64,000 nt of DNA from NCBI RefSeq assembly GCF_000025345.1, contig NC_013757.1, forward strand, positions 310,001 through 374,000, given 5' to 3'. Numbering within the stretch: position 1 is the stretch's first letter; each line of letters starts with the position of its first letter. The translations under genes and the position numbers were made by a program. Below are positions 7,714-17,350 of this stretch, piece after piece. Below the pieces are notes generated by a model. The model saw only the letters and a program-made list of their open reading frames with translations, was not told the origin of the DNA and did no database searches. This DNA is from Geodermatophilus obscurus DSM 43160 (GTDB lineage: Bacteria; Actinomycetota; Actinomycetes; Mycobacteriales; Geodermatophilaceae).

Positions 7714-10546
7714 ATGACGTCGGCACCCCCGTCCCTCCGGTCCGACGTGCTCACCGACCCCGGGCGGGTCGCCGCGGCGCGCCGGCTGCTCGCCGAGGCG
7801 TCCCCCGGCGTCCACGACCGGCTCGCGCAGCTCGCCGCGCGGCTGACGCAGGCCCCGGCGGCGCTGGTCTGCCTGGTCACCGACGCCGAGGTGCCCGTGG
7901 GGTCCTGCGGACTGCCGGCGTCGGTCGTCAGCGGTCCGCTGCCGCTCGAGGGCTCCCCGTGCGCGGTGACCGTCGGGCTGGGCGTCCCCGTCCCCGTCGT
8001 CGTCCCGGACGCGGCGCAGGACGAACGGCTGGCCGCGCTCCCCGCGGCGGCCGACGGGTCGCTCGTCGCCTACCTCGGCGTCCCGCTGCGGGCACGGTCC
8101 GGGCAGGTCGTCGGGGCGCTCGCGGTGTTCGACGGCGTCCGGCGCGACTGGTCGTCGGACCAGGTCGCCTCCCTCGAGCAGCTGGCCGCCTCGGTGGTCG
8201 CCGAGCTCGAGCTGTCCGCAGCCCGGTCGACCGCGGACGCCTCCCTGATGCGCCTGGAGCTGGCCCTGGAGGCCAGCGCCGTGGGCGCCTGGGAGGTCGA
8301 CCTGCGGGGGCACACCATCGACTGGGACGAGCGCTGCGCGGCGATCTTCGGCTACGACTCCACCGTCCGGCTGGGGATGGACCGGCTGTTCGCCGAGCAC
8401 GTGCACCCCGACGACCGGGAGCGCGCGCAGGCGGAAATGCAGGCCGCCGTCGACGCGCTGGCCCGGTACACGATCGAGCTGCGCGTGGTCCGCACCGACG
8501 GCGCGGTGCGCTGGACGGTCAGCCGCGGCCGGGTCCCCTGCCGGCCCGGACGGCGGGCCGGCGCGGATCGTGGGCACGGTCGTCGACGTCACGGAGGCCC
8601 ACGAGCAGGCCGACCGGGAGCTCGACGCCGTCCGCCGCGCCGCCGCGATCGCCGAGGTTGCCGCCGAGCTGGCCGGCGCCACGCGGGTCACCCAGCTGGC
8701 CGAGATCGCGCTGCGCGCCGCTGCGGTGCTGGGCGCGGAGTCGATCGGGCTGGCGGTGTTCGACCCGCGCGACGACCGGCTGTACCTGCACCTGACCCGC
8801 CGCATCGTCGACACCGTGGCCAGCACGGCCGACGTCCAGCTGCCGGCCGGCGGGGTCGAGACGCCGCTGGACGACGAGCTGCCCACCCAGTGGGTCGCCC
8901 GGCACGGGGAGCCGCTGCTGTTCCCCGACGCGGCCGCGGCCGAGGCGCGCTTCCCCCGGATGGCCCGGGTCAACGAGGTGCTCGGCAGCCGGGCACTGGC
9001 CGCGCTGCCACTGCGGGTCGAGGGGCGGCTGCTGGGCAGCTTCGTCGTCGTCTGGACGACCGAGCGCGCCTTCCCCGACCGCGACGTCGAGCTGCTGGAG
9101 GGGCTGACCGCGCAGATCGCGCTGACCGCCTCGCGGCTGCGGGCCGACACCGTGCGCGCCGACGCCGTCGCAGCGATGGCCGAGGCCACCGCCCGGCTGC
9201 AGCTGCTCGCCGACACCGGGCGGGTGCTGTCGGGGACCCTGGACGTCAGCCTGCAGGTCGGCCAGCTCGCCGACGTCGTCGTCCCCACCCTGGCCGACTG
9301 GTGCTGGCTGGTGGTCACCGACGAGCAGGGGCGGCTGCACGAGGTGGCCTCCGCGCACCGCGACCCCGCGCTGCGCGCCGAGCTGGAGCTGTACGTGCAC
9401 TCGATGGTCGCGGTGATGACCGACGAGGCCGCCGCGCCGTTGGTGACCCGCACCGGCCGCCCGCTGGTGCTGCCCAGGATGGACCCCGCGCGGGTCGAGC
9501 GCTCCATCCCGGAGCCCGCCACCCGTGAGCTGCTGGGCCGGCTGGCACCGGACTCCGGCGTGATCGTGCCGCTGGTGGCCCGCGGTCAGTCCCTCGGCGC
9601 GCTGGGGCTGTTCAACGGCGCCGAGCGGGGGCCGCACACACCGGCCGAGGTCGAGACCGCGGTCGAGGTGGGCCGCCGGGCCGGCCTCGCGCTGCACCAC
9701 GCCCGGCTCTACGGCCAGCAGCGGGAGCTGGCCGGTGCGCTCCAGCACAGCATGCTCACCGCGCCACCGCAGCCGGACCACTGCGAGATCGTCGTCCGGT
9801 ACGTGCCCGCGGCGGAGGGCGCGGAGATCGGTGGCGACTGGTACGACGCGTTCCTCGAGCCCGGCGGCGCGACCGTGCTGGCCATCGGCGACGTCGTCGG
9901 CCACGACACCGGGGCCGCCGCCTCCATGGGGCAGCTGCGCGGCCTGCTGCGCGGGATCAGCTACTCCAGCGGCGCACCGCCGGCGCAGGTGCTCACCCAG
10001 CTCGACTGCGCCGTCCACGGGCTGGGGCTGGACACGATGGCCACCGCGCTGGTCGCCCGGCTCGAGCAGGAGCACGCCGACCTGCGCGCCGGCGTCACCA
10101 GGCTCCGCTGGTCGAGCGCCGGCCACCCACCACCGGTGCTGCTGCTGCCCGACGGCCGGGTGCAGGTGCTCGACGAGCTGCCCGACCTGCTGCTCGGGGT
10201 CGACCCGTCGGCCGCGCGCCGGGACCGCGTCGCCGTCCTCCCCGCGGGCAGCACGGTCCTGCTGTACACCGACGGGCTGGTCGAGCGCCGCGACCGCGAC
10301 CTCGACGCCGGCACCACGGAGCTGGTGGCCGTGCTGGCCGAGTACGCCGCGCTGCCGCTGGCCGACCTGTGCGACCGGGTGCTCGAGCGGCTCTTCCCGC
10401 CCGACGCGGAGGACGACGTCGCGCTGCTCGCCGTCCGGCTGCACTCCCAGGCCCGCCCGCGCCCCCCGGAGGCCGGCCCGCAGCTGCTCCCGCGGGGCAT
10501 CCCGCCGGCACCGGCGGTGCGCCCCGAGGCCGGCGCCGCGACCTGA
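7714..10546 (+). pseudogene. GAF-PAS-GAF-SpoIIE (PP2C-type) sensor phosphatase, split by a frameshift
   Basis: One gene read in two frames. From ATG 7714 the first frame gives a GAF domain (about residues 15-170) and most of a PAS domain (about 180-275), ending RWTVSRGRV at about 8535. The second frame, clear from 8570, resumes the PAS tail GTVVDVTEAHEQ, then GAF-type domains, then a SpoIIE/RsbU phosphatase with IGGDWYDAF, GDVVGHDTGAAA, SSAGHPPP and YTDGLVERRD. Removing one C from the CCCC run at about 8535-8538 restores the continuous protein. Such enzymes dephosphorylate anti-anti-sigma factors in partner-switching stress control. It is either a sequencing error or a truncated gene. Confidence 0.8.
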
Positions 10547-10568
10547 GCGAGGCCCCCGACCCCCTGAC

Positions 10569-10692
10569 CGTGGAAGGACCCCGTCCTCCCCACCCCTCGC
10601 ACACTCGGGGCGGGACCCGGGACGGGCCACGGCGAGCCTCTGGACGGGGCCGGCCCGGGACGGGGCCCTGCCGGGGGACCGGGGTCCTTCCT
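10569..10692. repeat. Hairpin module between convergent genes, copy 6 of 8 (double)
   Basis: Gap between the convergent phosphatase and TRIC genes. Outer arms GGAAGGACCCCGTCC and GGGGTCCTTCC face each other. Inside, CTCGCACACTCGGGGCGGG and GACGGGGCC occur, the last motif repeated. Looks like two modules back to back; plausible bidirectional terminator. Confidence 0.55.
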
Positions 10693-11412
10693 TCAGCGGC
10701 GGTCGCGGCGGCGCCAGCGGGCCGGGCGCCCGGCCCGCTGGCGCCGCAGCCGGCGACGGGCCCGGCCGGGCAGGTCCACGGCGACCGGGGCCTCCCAGCC
10801 GCGCCACACCGAGAGCACCCGCAGCGCGGCGACCAGCACGATGACCAGCGCCGCCACCGGGATCGGGTCCAGGCCGACCGGGCCGGCGAGCACGGTGAGC
10901 GCGATGGCCCCGAGCAGCGCGGCGACCGCGTTGTACGGGCCGGGCTGCACGATGTCGGCGCGCTGGGCCAGCAGCACGTCCCGGATGACCGCGCCGCCGA
11001 CCGCGGTGAGCGTGCCGACGAAGACCACGCTGGCGCTGGGCAGGGCGGCCAGCTGCGCCTTCTGCGCGCCGATGACGGTGAAGAAGCCCAGCGTGACGGC
11101 GTCGAGGACGACGAGCAGGCCGGTCAGCCGGGACAGCCAGCCGGAGAAGTAGAACGTCACCGCCGCGGTGATGGCCACCGTGGGGAGGTAGGCGGGGTTG
11201 GTCAGGGCGACCGGCGGCAGGTCGCCCAGAAGCACGTCGCGGACGAGCCCGCCGCCGAGCCCGCCGCTGACGGCCAGGAGCAGGACGCCGGACACGGCGA
11301 ACCCCTCGCGGGCGGCGAGCAGGCCGCCGGTCAGCGCGCCGATGACGATCGCGGCGAGGTCGACCGGCGCCGGCACCCGCAGCGTCTCCGCGGCCGCGGC
11401 CAGGATCTCCAC
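10693..11412 (-). CDS. Trimeric intracellular cation channel (TRIC/UPF0126) family membrane protein
   Basis: A 239-residue integral membrane protein. Two glycine-rich repeats characteristic of the family are seen: SGGLGGGLVRDVLLGDLPP at about residues 49-67 and VGGAVIRDVLLAQ at about 138-150, giving the internal two-fold repeat of bacterial TRIC channels (potassium-permeable). About seven hydrophobic segments precede a very basic tail (RRRLRRQRAGRPARWRRRDRR region) that should be cytoplasmic. ATG start at 11412. Alone on its strand. Confidence 0.88.
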   Translation of the reverse strand: MEILAAAAETLRVPAPVDLAAIVIGALTGGLLAAREGFAVSGVLLLAVSGGLGGGLVRDVLLGDLPPVALTNPAYLPTVAITAAVTFYFSGWLSRLTGLLVVLDAVTLGFFTVIGAQKAQLAALPSASVVFVGTLTAVGGAVIRDVLLAQRADIVQPGPYNAVAALLGAIALTVLAGPVGLDPIPVAALVIVLVAALRVLSVWRGWEAPVAVDLPGRARRRLRRQRAGRPARWRRRDRR

Positions 11413-11478
11413 GGCCGCATCCTCCCGCGCCGTCCGCAGACCCCGGCCGCAGCCTCCCGCACCCCTCCCTCGTCCCGG

Positions 11479-11546
11479 TGATCACGGGGTCGTTGCACGC
11501 ACCGAAGGCGTGTCGAGCGGTGGCGGCGACGACAACCTCATGATCA
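11479..11546. repeat. 68-bp inverted-repeat element, copy A
   Basis: Starts TGATCACGGGGTCGTTGC and ends GACAACCTCATGATCA, 68 bases from TGATCA to TGATCA. It sits in a divergent intergenic space (TRIC gene and amidase gene). Arms are the most diverged of the seven copies. Confidence 0.75.
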
Positions 11547-11635
11547 ACACCGTGAGGAGGCCGTCACCGCGGGTGACAGGAGGGCCCGGACGTCGCTAGC
11601 TTGCGGCTCCACCCGCCGCTCACCTGGAGGCCGCC

Positions 11636-13171
11636 GTGCCCGTACGCCCGCCGGACGAGAACGAGGTGGCCGCGCTCGCGGCCAGCTACGGCATGAAGCC
11701 CACCGCCGAGGAGGTGGCCGCCTACACGCCCATCGTCGCGGCCTTCCTCACCTCCTACGACGCGGTCGAGGAGCTCTACGCCGGGATCGCCCCGCAGGCG
11801 CCCGACGACCGGCCGAGCACCCGCCCCGCGGAGGCCGACAACCCGCTCGGTGCCTGGTACGTGACCACCGAGATCCGCGGCGCGGCCGAGGGCCCGCTGG
11901 CCGGCCGGACGGTGGCGGTCAAGGACAACGTCGAGGTCGCCGGCGTCCCGATGATGAACGGGTCGCACACCGTCGAGGGCTTCGTCCCGCGGGAGGACGC
12001 CACCGTCGTCACCCGTCTGCTGGAGGCCGGCGCGACGATCACCGGCAAGTCCGTCTGCGAGGACCTCTGCTTCTCCGGCGGCAGCCACACCTCCGTCACC
12101 GGGCCGGTGCGCAACCCGTGGGACCCGTCGCGGACGACCGGTGGCAGCTCCAGCGGCAGCGCCGCGCTGGTGGCATCAGGGGAGGTCGACCTGGCGGTCG
12201 GCGGGGACCAGGGCGGCTCGATCCGCATGCCCGCGGCCTTCTCCGGCATCGTCGGCCACAAGCCCACGCACGGGCTGGTGCCCTACACCGGCGCGTTCCC
12301 CATCGAGCTGACCCTCGACCACCTGGGGCCGATGACCCGCACGGTCGCCGACGCGGCAGCCATGCTCGACGTCCTCGCCGGCCGGGACGGCGACGACCCG
12401 CGCCAGCCCGCCGACGTGGTGCCCGAGCAGTACGCCGCCGCGCTGGACGGGGACGTCGCGGGCCTGCGGGTCGGGGTCGTCGCCCAGGGCTTCGGCTGGG
12501 AGGAGCTCTCCGAGGACGGCGTCGACGACACCGTCCGGGCGGCCGCCGAGCGGCTGCGGGAGCTGGGCATCGAGGTGGTGGACGTCGACCTGCCCTGGCA
12601 CCGGCACGCGCTGCACGTCTGGAACGTCATCGCCACCGACGGCGCCACGGTGCAGATGGTCGAGGGCAACGGCTACGGCTGGAACTACGAGGGCCGTTAC
12701 GACCCCGAGCTGATCGCCCACTACGGCCGCCAGCGCCGTGAGGTGGTCGACCGGTGGTCGCCGACGGTGACGGCGGTGGCGCTGACCGGCCGCTGGTCGC
12801 TGGAGCGCGAGCAGACCCGGCACTACGCGATGGCGCAGAATCTGGCCACCGAGGTGCGCCGGCAGTACGACGCCGCGCTGGCCGACGTCGACCTGCTGGT
12901 GATGCCGACCGTGCCGATGGTGGCCCCGGAGATCCCGGCACCGGACGACCCGGTGGAGACCCGCGTCGCCCGTGCGCTGGAGATGATCGTCAACTGCGCG
13001 CCGTTCGACGTCAGCGGCCACCCGGCCACGAGCGTCCCGGCCGGGCTCTCGCAGGGGTTGCCGGTCGGGATGATGCTGGTCGGCCGCCGGTTCGAGGACA
13101 CCACCCCGCTGAAGGTGGCGCACGCCTTCGAGCAGCTGGTGGGCGGTTTCCCGCGGCCACCGGCCCGCTGA
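11636..13171 (+). CDS. Amidase (amidase signature family)
   Basis: Hydrolyses amide bonds with a Ser-cisSer-Lys triad. All three parts are visible: VAVKDNV (Lys) at about residue 98, TTGGSSSGSAALVASG (cis-Ser) at about 167-182, and GGDQGGSIRMPAAFSG (nucleophile Ser). Length 511 residues is normal. The N-terminal 80 residues form an alpha-helical extension seen in nitrile-pathway and 6-aminohexanoate-type amidases, so a small aliphatic or aromatic amide is more likely than a GatA role. GTG start at 11636 follows GGAGG with 5-6 bases between. Confidence 0.92.
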   Translation: MPVRPPDENEVAALAASYGMKPTAEEVAAYTPIVAAFLTSYDAVEELYAGIAPQAPDDRPSTRPAEADNPLGAWYVTTEIRGAAEGPLAGRTVAVKDNVEVAGVPMMNGSHTVEGFVPREDATVVTRLLEAGATITGKSVCEDLCFSGGSHTSVTGPVRNPWDPSRTTGGSSSGSAALVASGEVDLAVGGDQGGSIRMPAAFSGIVGHKPTHGLVPYTGAFPIELTLDHLGPMTRTVADAAAMLDVLAGRDGDDPRQPADVVPEQYAAALDGDVAGLRVGVVAQGFGWEELSEDGVDDTVRAAAERLRELGIEVVDVDLPWHRHALHVWNVIATDGATVQMVEGNGYGWNYEGRYDPELIAHYGRQRREVVDRWSPTVTAVALTGRWSLEREQTRHYAMAQNLATEVRRQYDAALADVDLLVMPTVPMVAPEIPAPDDPVETRVARALEMIVNCAPFDVSGHPATSVPAGLSQGLPVGMMLVGRRFEDTTPLKVAHAFEQLVGGFPRPPAR

Positions 13172-13207
13172 CGCCCTCGCGGCCGACCCCGCCGTCTCCT
13201 CCGCAGT

Positions 13208-13275
13208 TGATCATGAGGTTGTCGCCGACCGCAGCGGCGTGTCCAGCCGTGTCGGCGTCGACAACCCCATGATCA
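13208..13275. repeat. 68-bp inverted-repeat element, copy B
   Basis: TGATCATGAGGTTGTCGC ... GACAACCCCATGATCA, 68 bases, between convergent amidase and FadE5 genes. Confidence 0.8.
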
Positions 13276-13296
13276 ACTCGGGGGGGGCTCCCCGGG

Positions 13297-15309
13297 TCAC
13301 TGGCCGGGCGGGACCTCCACCGAGGTCGCCGTCCCGCGGCGCAGCTCGGCGTCACCGGTCGCCATGGCCTCCTGGCGGGCGGGCTCCTCGCGCAGGATCG
13401 CCGCGCCCTTCCAGTCCTCCGGGATGGCGAAGGCGTCGACCAGCGTGACCAGGTGCGGCCGCAGCTCCTTGAGCACGCCGTTCACCGTGGCGGTGAGCGC
13501 CTTGGAGCGGTTCGGGGTGAGCCGCCCGTGCTCGAGGAACCAGGCCCGGTCGGCCTCGATGGTGGTGAGCGCGTACAGGTCGCAGACCCGCTCGAGCAGG
13601 GCCTTCGCGCCGGCGTCCGTCGTCCGCTCGATGCCCGCGACGAAGGCCTCCAGCACGATCCGGTCGGTGTGCGCCTGCGCCGTCCGGAGCACGTGGTCCT
13701 GGACGTCGTTGAAGACGTCGAAGGGCCGGGCGCCGGGGGTCTCCGCGCCGCGCCGCAGCCGCCGGATCGCGCCCTCGAGCAGGTGCTTCTCGCGGTCCTC
13801 GAGCATCTTCAGCTGCCAGCCGCGGTCGAGCAGCGGCACCTCGTCCTCCCGGCCGGGGACGGCGTCGACGAGCCGGGCGATCAGGCCGCGGGCCGCCGTC
13901 CGCTCGAGCACGGTCTCGCGGACCATGTCGGCGATGAAGCCCACCTTGCCCCAGCCGTCGAGCGAGCCGAAGGCGTCGCGGTAGCCGGTGAGCAGGCCCT
14001 TGGCGACCAGCTGCAGCAGGACGGTGTTGTCGCCCTCGAAGGTGGTGAAGACGTCGGTGTCGGCCTTGAGGTGCGGCAGCCGGTTCTCCTGCAGGTAGCC
14101 GGCACCCCCGCAGGCCTCGCGGGCCGTCTGGATGGTCCGCGTGGCGTGCCAGGTCTGGGCGGCCTTGAGCCCGGCGGCCCGGGACTCCAGCTCGCGCTGC
14201 GCGCCCTCGTCGAGGTCCTCCGCGCCCTGGACGTCGTGCATCGTGCCGACCAGCTCCTCCTGCGCGAAGGAGTAGGCGTAGGTGGCCGCCAGGGCCGGCA
14301 GCAGCTTGCGCTGGTGCACGAGGTAGTCGTTGAGCAGGACCTCGCGGTCGGCGCCGGGCGCGGAGAACTGCCGGCGGGTCTGGCCGTAGCGGACGGCGAT
14401 GTCCAGGGCGAGCTTGGTGGCCGCCGCTGCGGAGCCGCCGACGCTCACCCGGCCGCGCACCAGGGTGCCCAGCATGGTGAAGAAACGCCGGGTCTCGTTC
14501 TCGATCGAGCTGGTGTAGGTGCCGTCCTCGGCGACCTGGCCGTACCGGTCGAGCAGCATGTCCCGCGGCACGGTCACGTGGTCGAAGGACAGCCGGCCGT
14601 TGTCGACGCCGAGCAGCCCCGCCTTCGGGCCGTCGTCGCCGATGGTGACGCCGGGCATCGGGGCGCCCTGCTCGTCGCGGATCGGCACCAGCCAGGCGTG
14701 CACGCCGTGCCGCTCGCCCTTGGTGACCAGCTGGGCGAAGACGACCGCCATCCGGCCGTCCTTCGCCGCGTTGCCGATGTAGTCCTTGCGCGCGGCCTCG
14801 TGCGGCGTGTGCAGGTCGAAGGTCCGCGTCCCGGGGTCGTAGGTGCACGTCGTCCGCAGCTGCTGGACGTCGGAGCCGTGCCCGGTCTCGGTCATGGCGA
14901 AGCAGCCGGGCAGGTCGAAGCCCATGATGTCGCGCAGGTACGCGTCGTGGTGCCGCTCGGTGCCGAGCGCCTGGACGGCGCCGCCGAACAGCCCCCACTG
15001 GACGCCGGCCTTGACCATCAGCGACAGGTCGGTGAAGGCCAGCATCTCGATCGCGGTGACCGAGCCGCCGGCGTCGCCCTCGCCGCCGTACTCCTTGGGG
15101 AACCCAAGGGTGACCCGGCCGGACGCGGCGATCTTCTCCGCCATCCGGGTGACCCGCTCGCGGGCCTCCTGCACGTTCTCGCCGTAGACCGGCAGCAGGT
15201 CCGGGTCGTGCAGGTTCTCCCGCGCGTCGTGGCGGACGTGGCCCCAGCGGCCGTCGAGCACCTCGGTGAGCGTCCTCGGGTCCACCGCGTGCGGCAGGCT
15301 CGTGGTCAT
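13297..15309 (-). CDS. fadE5: Acyl-CoA dehydrogenase, FadE5-like long form
   Basis: FAD-dependent dehydrogenase catalysing the first step of fatty acyl-CoA beta-oxidation, 670 residues. Central features: CFAMTETGHGSDVQQLRTT (flavin/substrate-binding ACAD signature) near residue 140, RRQFSAPGADREVLL, and a C-terminal EACGGAGYLQENRLPHLKADTDVFTTFEGDN region holding the catalytic position typical of long FadE5/acyl-CoA-oxidase-like enzymes. ATG at 15309 with AAGGAGG upstream; it overlaps the TetR stop by ATGA, so the two are translationally coupled. The gene set TetR/FadE5 opposite FadA2-FabG4-HtdX resembles the M. tuberculosis Rv0241c-Rv0244c locus. Confidence 0.9.
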   Translation of the reverse strand: MTTSLPHAVDPRTLTEVLDGRWGHVRHDARENLHDPDLLPVYGENVQEARERVTRMAEKIAASGRVTLGFPKEYGGEGDAGGSVTAIEMLAFTDLSLMVKAGVQWGLFGGAVQALGTERHHDAYLRDIMGFDLPGCFAMTETGHGSDVQQLRTTCTYDPGTRTFDLHTPHEAARKDYIGNAAKDGRMAVVFAQLVTKGERHGVHAWLVPIRDEQGAPMPGVTIGDDGPKAGLLGVDNGRLSFDHVTVPRDMLLDRYGQVAEDGTYTSSIENETRRFFTMLGTLVRGRVSVGGSAAAATKLALDIAVRYGQTRRQFSAPGADREVLLNDYLVHQRKLLPALAATYAYSFAQEELVGTMHDVQGAEDLDEGAQRELESRAAGLKAAQTWHATRTIQTAREACGGAGYLQENRLPHLKADTDVFTTFEGDNTVLLQLVAKGLLTGYRDAFGSLDGWGKVGFIADMVRETVLERTAARGLIARLVDAVPGREDEVPLLDRGWQLKMLEDREKHLLEGAIRRLRRGAETPGARPFDVFNDVQDHVLRTAQAHTDRIVLEAFVAGIERTTDAGAKALLERVCDLYALTTIEADRAWFLEHGRLTPNRSKALTATVNGVLKELRPHLVTLVDAFAIPEDWKGAAILREEPARQEAMATGDAELRRGTATSVEVPPGQ

Positions 15310-15953
15310 GCGTTGTCCTCCTTGCGGGTCACGACGCCGGAGAGGCCGGCCCAGGTGAGATCGGTCAGGTGGGCGGCGAGCTCCACCCGGGGCATCGGGC
15401 GGTCGGCCTGCAGCCACCAGTCGGCAGCCGAGCGGACCAGGCCGACCAGGCCGTGCCCCCAGGGCCGGGCGGCCGCAGGATCCCGACCGGCCTGCTCGAG
15501 GACGACCGCCACCAGCGCCGCGGCCTGGTCGCCGACGAGGTGGGACAGGTTCGCGATCGGGTCGCTGTCGGCCGGGTGGCCGACCGGCGGCCCCTGGACG
15601 ACGAAGCGGTAGAGCTCGAGGTCGGCCTCGAGGAAGGCCAGGTAGGTCTCCACGGCGGCGGTGAGCATCTGCCGCGGGTCGGTGGTGGTGTCCATCGCCT
15701 CGCGCAGCCGGTCGGTGAGGTTGGCCGCCACCCGGGCGCAGACGGCGACGTGCAGCTCGCTGCGGTCGGCGAAGTGCCGGTAGACGACGGCCTTGCTGGT
15801 GCCGGCCGCGGTGGCGATCTCCTCCATGCCGACGCCGGCGCCGTGCCGGCCCACTGCGGTGATCGTGGCGTCGACCAGCTGCTCCCGGCGGGCGCGGCGG
15901 TGCTCGTCCCACCGCGAGTCGCGGCGGTCACGCCTCGACGTCTCCGACTTCAC
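15306..15953 (-). CDS. TetR/AcrR family transcriptional regulator
   Basis: A 215-residue repressor-type protein. The N-terminal helix-turn-helix is clear: RREQLVDATITAVGRHGAGVGMEEIATAAGTSKAVVYRHFADRSELHVAV at about residues 21-70. The C-terminal ligand domain carries a WGHGLVGLVRSAADWWL segment common in fatty-acyl-responsive members. It is first in a two-gene operon with fadE5 (4-base overlap) and divergent from fadA2. A 25-bp palindrome just upstream of its GTG start is the likely operator, so it should control both arms and itself, probably sensing a long-chain acyl-CoA (inference). Confidence 0.88.
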   Translation of the reverse strand: MKSETSRRDRRDSRWDEHRRARREQLVDATITAVGRHGAGVGMEEIATAAGTSKAVVYRHFADRSELHVAVCARVAANLTDRLREAMDTTTDPRQMLTAAVETYLAFLEADLELYRFVVQGPPVGHPADSDPIANLSHLVGDQAAALVAVVLEQAGRDPAAARPWGHGLVGLVRSAADWWLQADRPMPRVELAAHLTDLTWAGLSGVVTRKEDNA

Positions 15954-15956
15954 GAC

Positions 15957-15981
15957 ACCGACAGTACTTGATACCGTCGGT
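15957..15981. promoter_or_regulatory. Palindromic TetR operator between fadE5/tetR and fadA2
   Basis: An inverted repeat of 25 bases: ACCGACAGTA, five centre bases, TACCGTCGGT. Nine of twelve paired positions match. It begins 4 bases from the TetR start codon and lies about 70 bases before fadA2, where a repressor would block both divergent promoters. Confidence 0.75.
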
Positions 15982-16049
15982 CTCAGACATCTTGCGGGAC
16001 GGTGCTCCGCCGTCCCTGCCTCCATCCAGTGATCCGGGAGGTCACCCCG

Positions 16050-17336
16050 ATGGCTCCGCAGACCCGGAGGGCCGCGATCGTCGGCGGCAACCGCATCCCC
16101 TTCGCCCGCTCGAACTCCGCGTACGCGCAGGCGTCCAACCAGGACATGCTCACCGCGACGCTGGACGGGCTGGTCGCCCGCTTCGGGCTGCAGGGCGCGC
16201 AGGTCGGCGAGGTCGTCGCCGGCGCCGTCCTCAAGCACTCCCGCGACTTCAACCTGACCCGCGAGGCGGTGCTGGGCTCGCGGCTGTCGGCCGCCACCCC
16301 GGCCTACGACGTGCAGCAGGCCTGCGGCACCGGGCTCGAGGCCGCGGTCCTGGTCGCCAACAAGATCGCGCTGGGGCAGATCGAGTCCGGCATCGCCGGC
16401 GGCGTCGACACCACCTCCGACGCGCCGCTGGCCATCCACGACGAGATGCGCCGCGTTCTGATCACGCTCAGCAGCGCCAGGACCCTCCGGCAGCGGCTCG
16501 AGGCCCTCGCCGGCGTGCGACCCGGGATGTTCGTGCCCGAGGCCCCGCGCAACACCGAGCCGCGCACCGGCCTGTCGATGGGCGACCACCAGGCGATCAC
16601 CGCCAAGGAGTGGGGGGTCAGCCGCGAGGCCCAGGACGAGCTGACCGTCCGGTCGCACCAGAACCTCGCCGCCGCCTACGAGCGCGGCTTCTTCGACGAC
16701 CTGGTCACCCCCTACCTGGGGCTGACCCGCGACGAGAACCTGCGGCCGGACACCTCGATGGAGAAGCTGGCGAAGCTGAAGCCGGTGTTCGGCACGGGCG
16801 ACCCCGACGCCACCATGACCGCGGGCAATTCCACGCCGCTGTCCGACGGCGCCTCCGCCGTCCTGCTGGCCTCCGACGCGTGGGCCGCCGAGCGCGGCCT
16901 GCCGGTGCTCGCCCACCTCGTCGACGCGCAGACCGCCGCCGTCGACCACGTGCACGGCGGTGAGGGCCTGCTGATGGCCCCGGCGTACGCCGTCCCGGTC
17001 CTGCTGGCCCGCAACGGACTGACGCTGCAGGACTTCGACTTCTACGAGATCCACGAGGCGTTCGCCTCGACGGTGCTCGCCACGCTGGAGGCCTGGGAGG
17101 ACCCGGCGTTCTGCAAGGAGCGGCTGGGCCTGGACGCCCCGCTCGGCGCCATCGACCGCTCGAAGCTCAACGTCAACGGCTCATCACTGGCGGCCGGCCA
17201 CCCGTTCGCGGCGACCGGCGGGCGCATCGTCGCCTCGCTGGCCAAGCAGCTGCACCAGGAGGGGCCCGGCAGGCGCGGCCTGGTCTCCATCTGCGCAGCT
17301 GGCGGCCAGGGTGTCGTCGCCATCCTCGAGTCCTGA
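16050..17336 (+). CDS. fadA2: Acetyl-CoA C-acyltransferase (FadA2/FadI-like thiolase)
   Basis: Thiolytic cleavage of 3-ketoacyl-CoA, the last beta-oxidation step; 428 residues. The acyl-carrying cysteine is C92 in QQACGTGLEAAV. The second active-site pair is in LNVNGSSLAAGHPFAATGGR (His) and the C-terminal SICAAGGQGVVAIL (Cys). The GDHQAITAKEWGVSREAQDELTVRSH stretch is typical of the FadI/FadA2 branch. ATG at 16050 follows GGGAGG with 7 bases. First gene of an operon with fabG4 (14 bases on) and htdX. Confidence 0.93.
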   Translation: MAPQTRRAAIVGGNRIPFARSNSAYAQASNQDMLTATLDGLVARFGLQGAQVGEVVAGAVLKHSRDFNLTREAVLGSRLSAATPAYDVQQACGTGLEAAVLVANKIALGQIESGIAGGVDTTSDAPLAIHDEMRRVLITLSSARTLRQRLEALAGVRPGMFVPEAPRNTEPRTGLSMGDHQAITAKEWGVSREAQDELTVRSHQNLAAAYERGFFDDLVTPYLGLTRDENLRPDTSMEKLAKLKPVFGTGDPDATMTAGNSTPLSDGASAVLLASDAWAAERGLPVLAHLVDAQTAAVDHVHGGEGLLMAPAYAVPVLLARNGLTLQDFDFYEIHEAFASTVLATLEAWEDPAFCKERLGLDAPLGAIDRSKLNVNGSSLAAGHPFAATGGRIVASLAKQLHQEGPGRRGLVSICAAGGQGVVAILES

Positions 17337-17350
17337 AGGAGCCGCATCCC

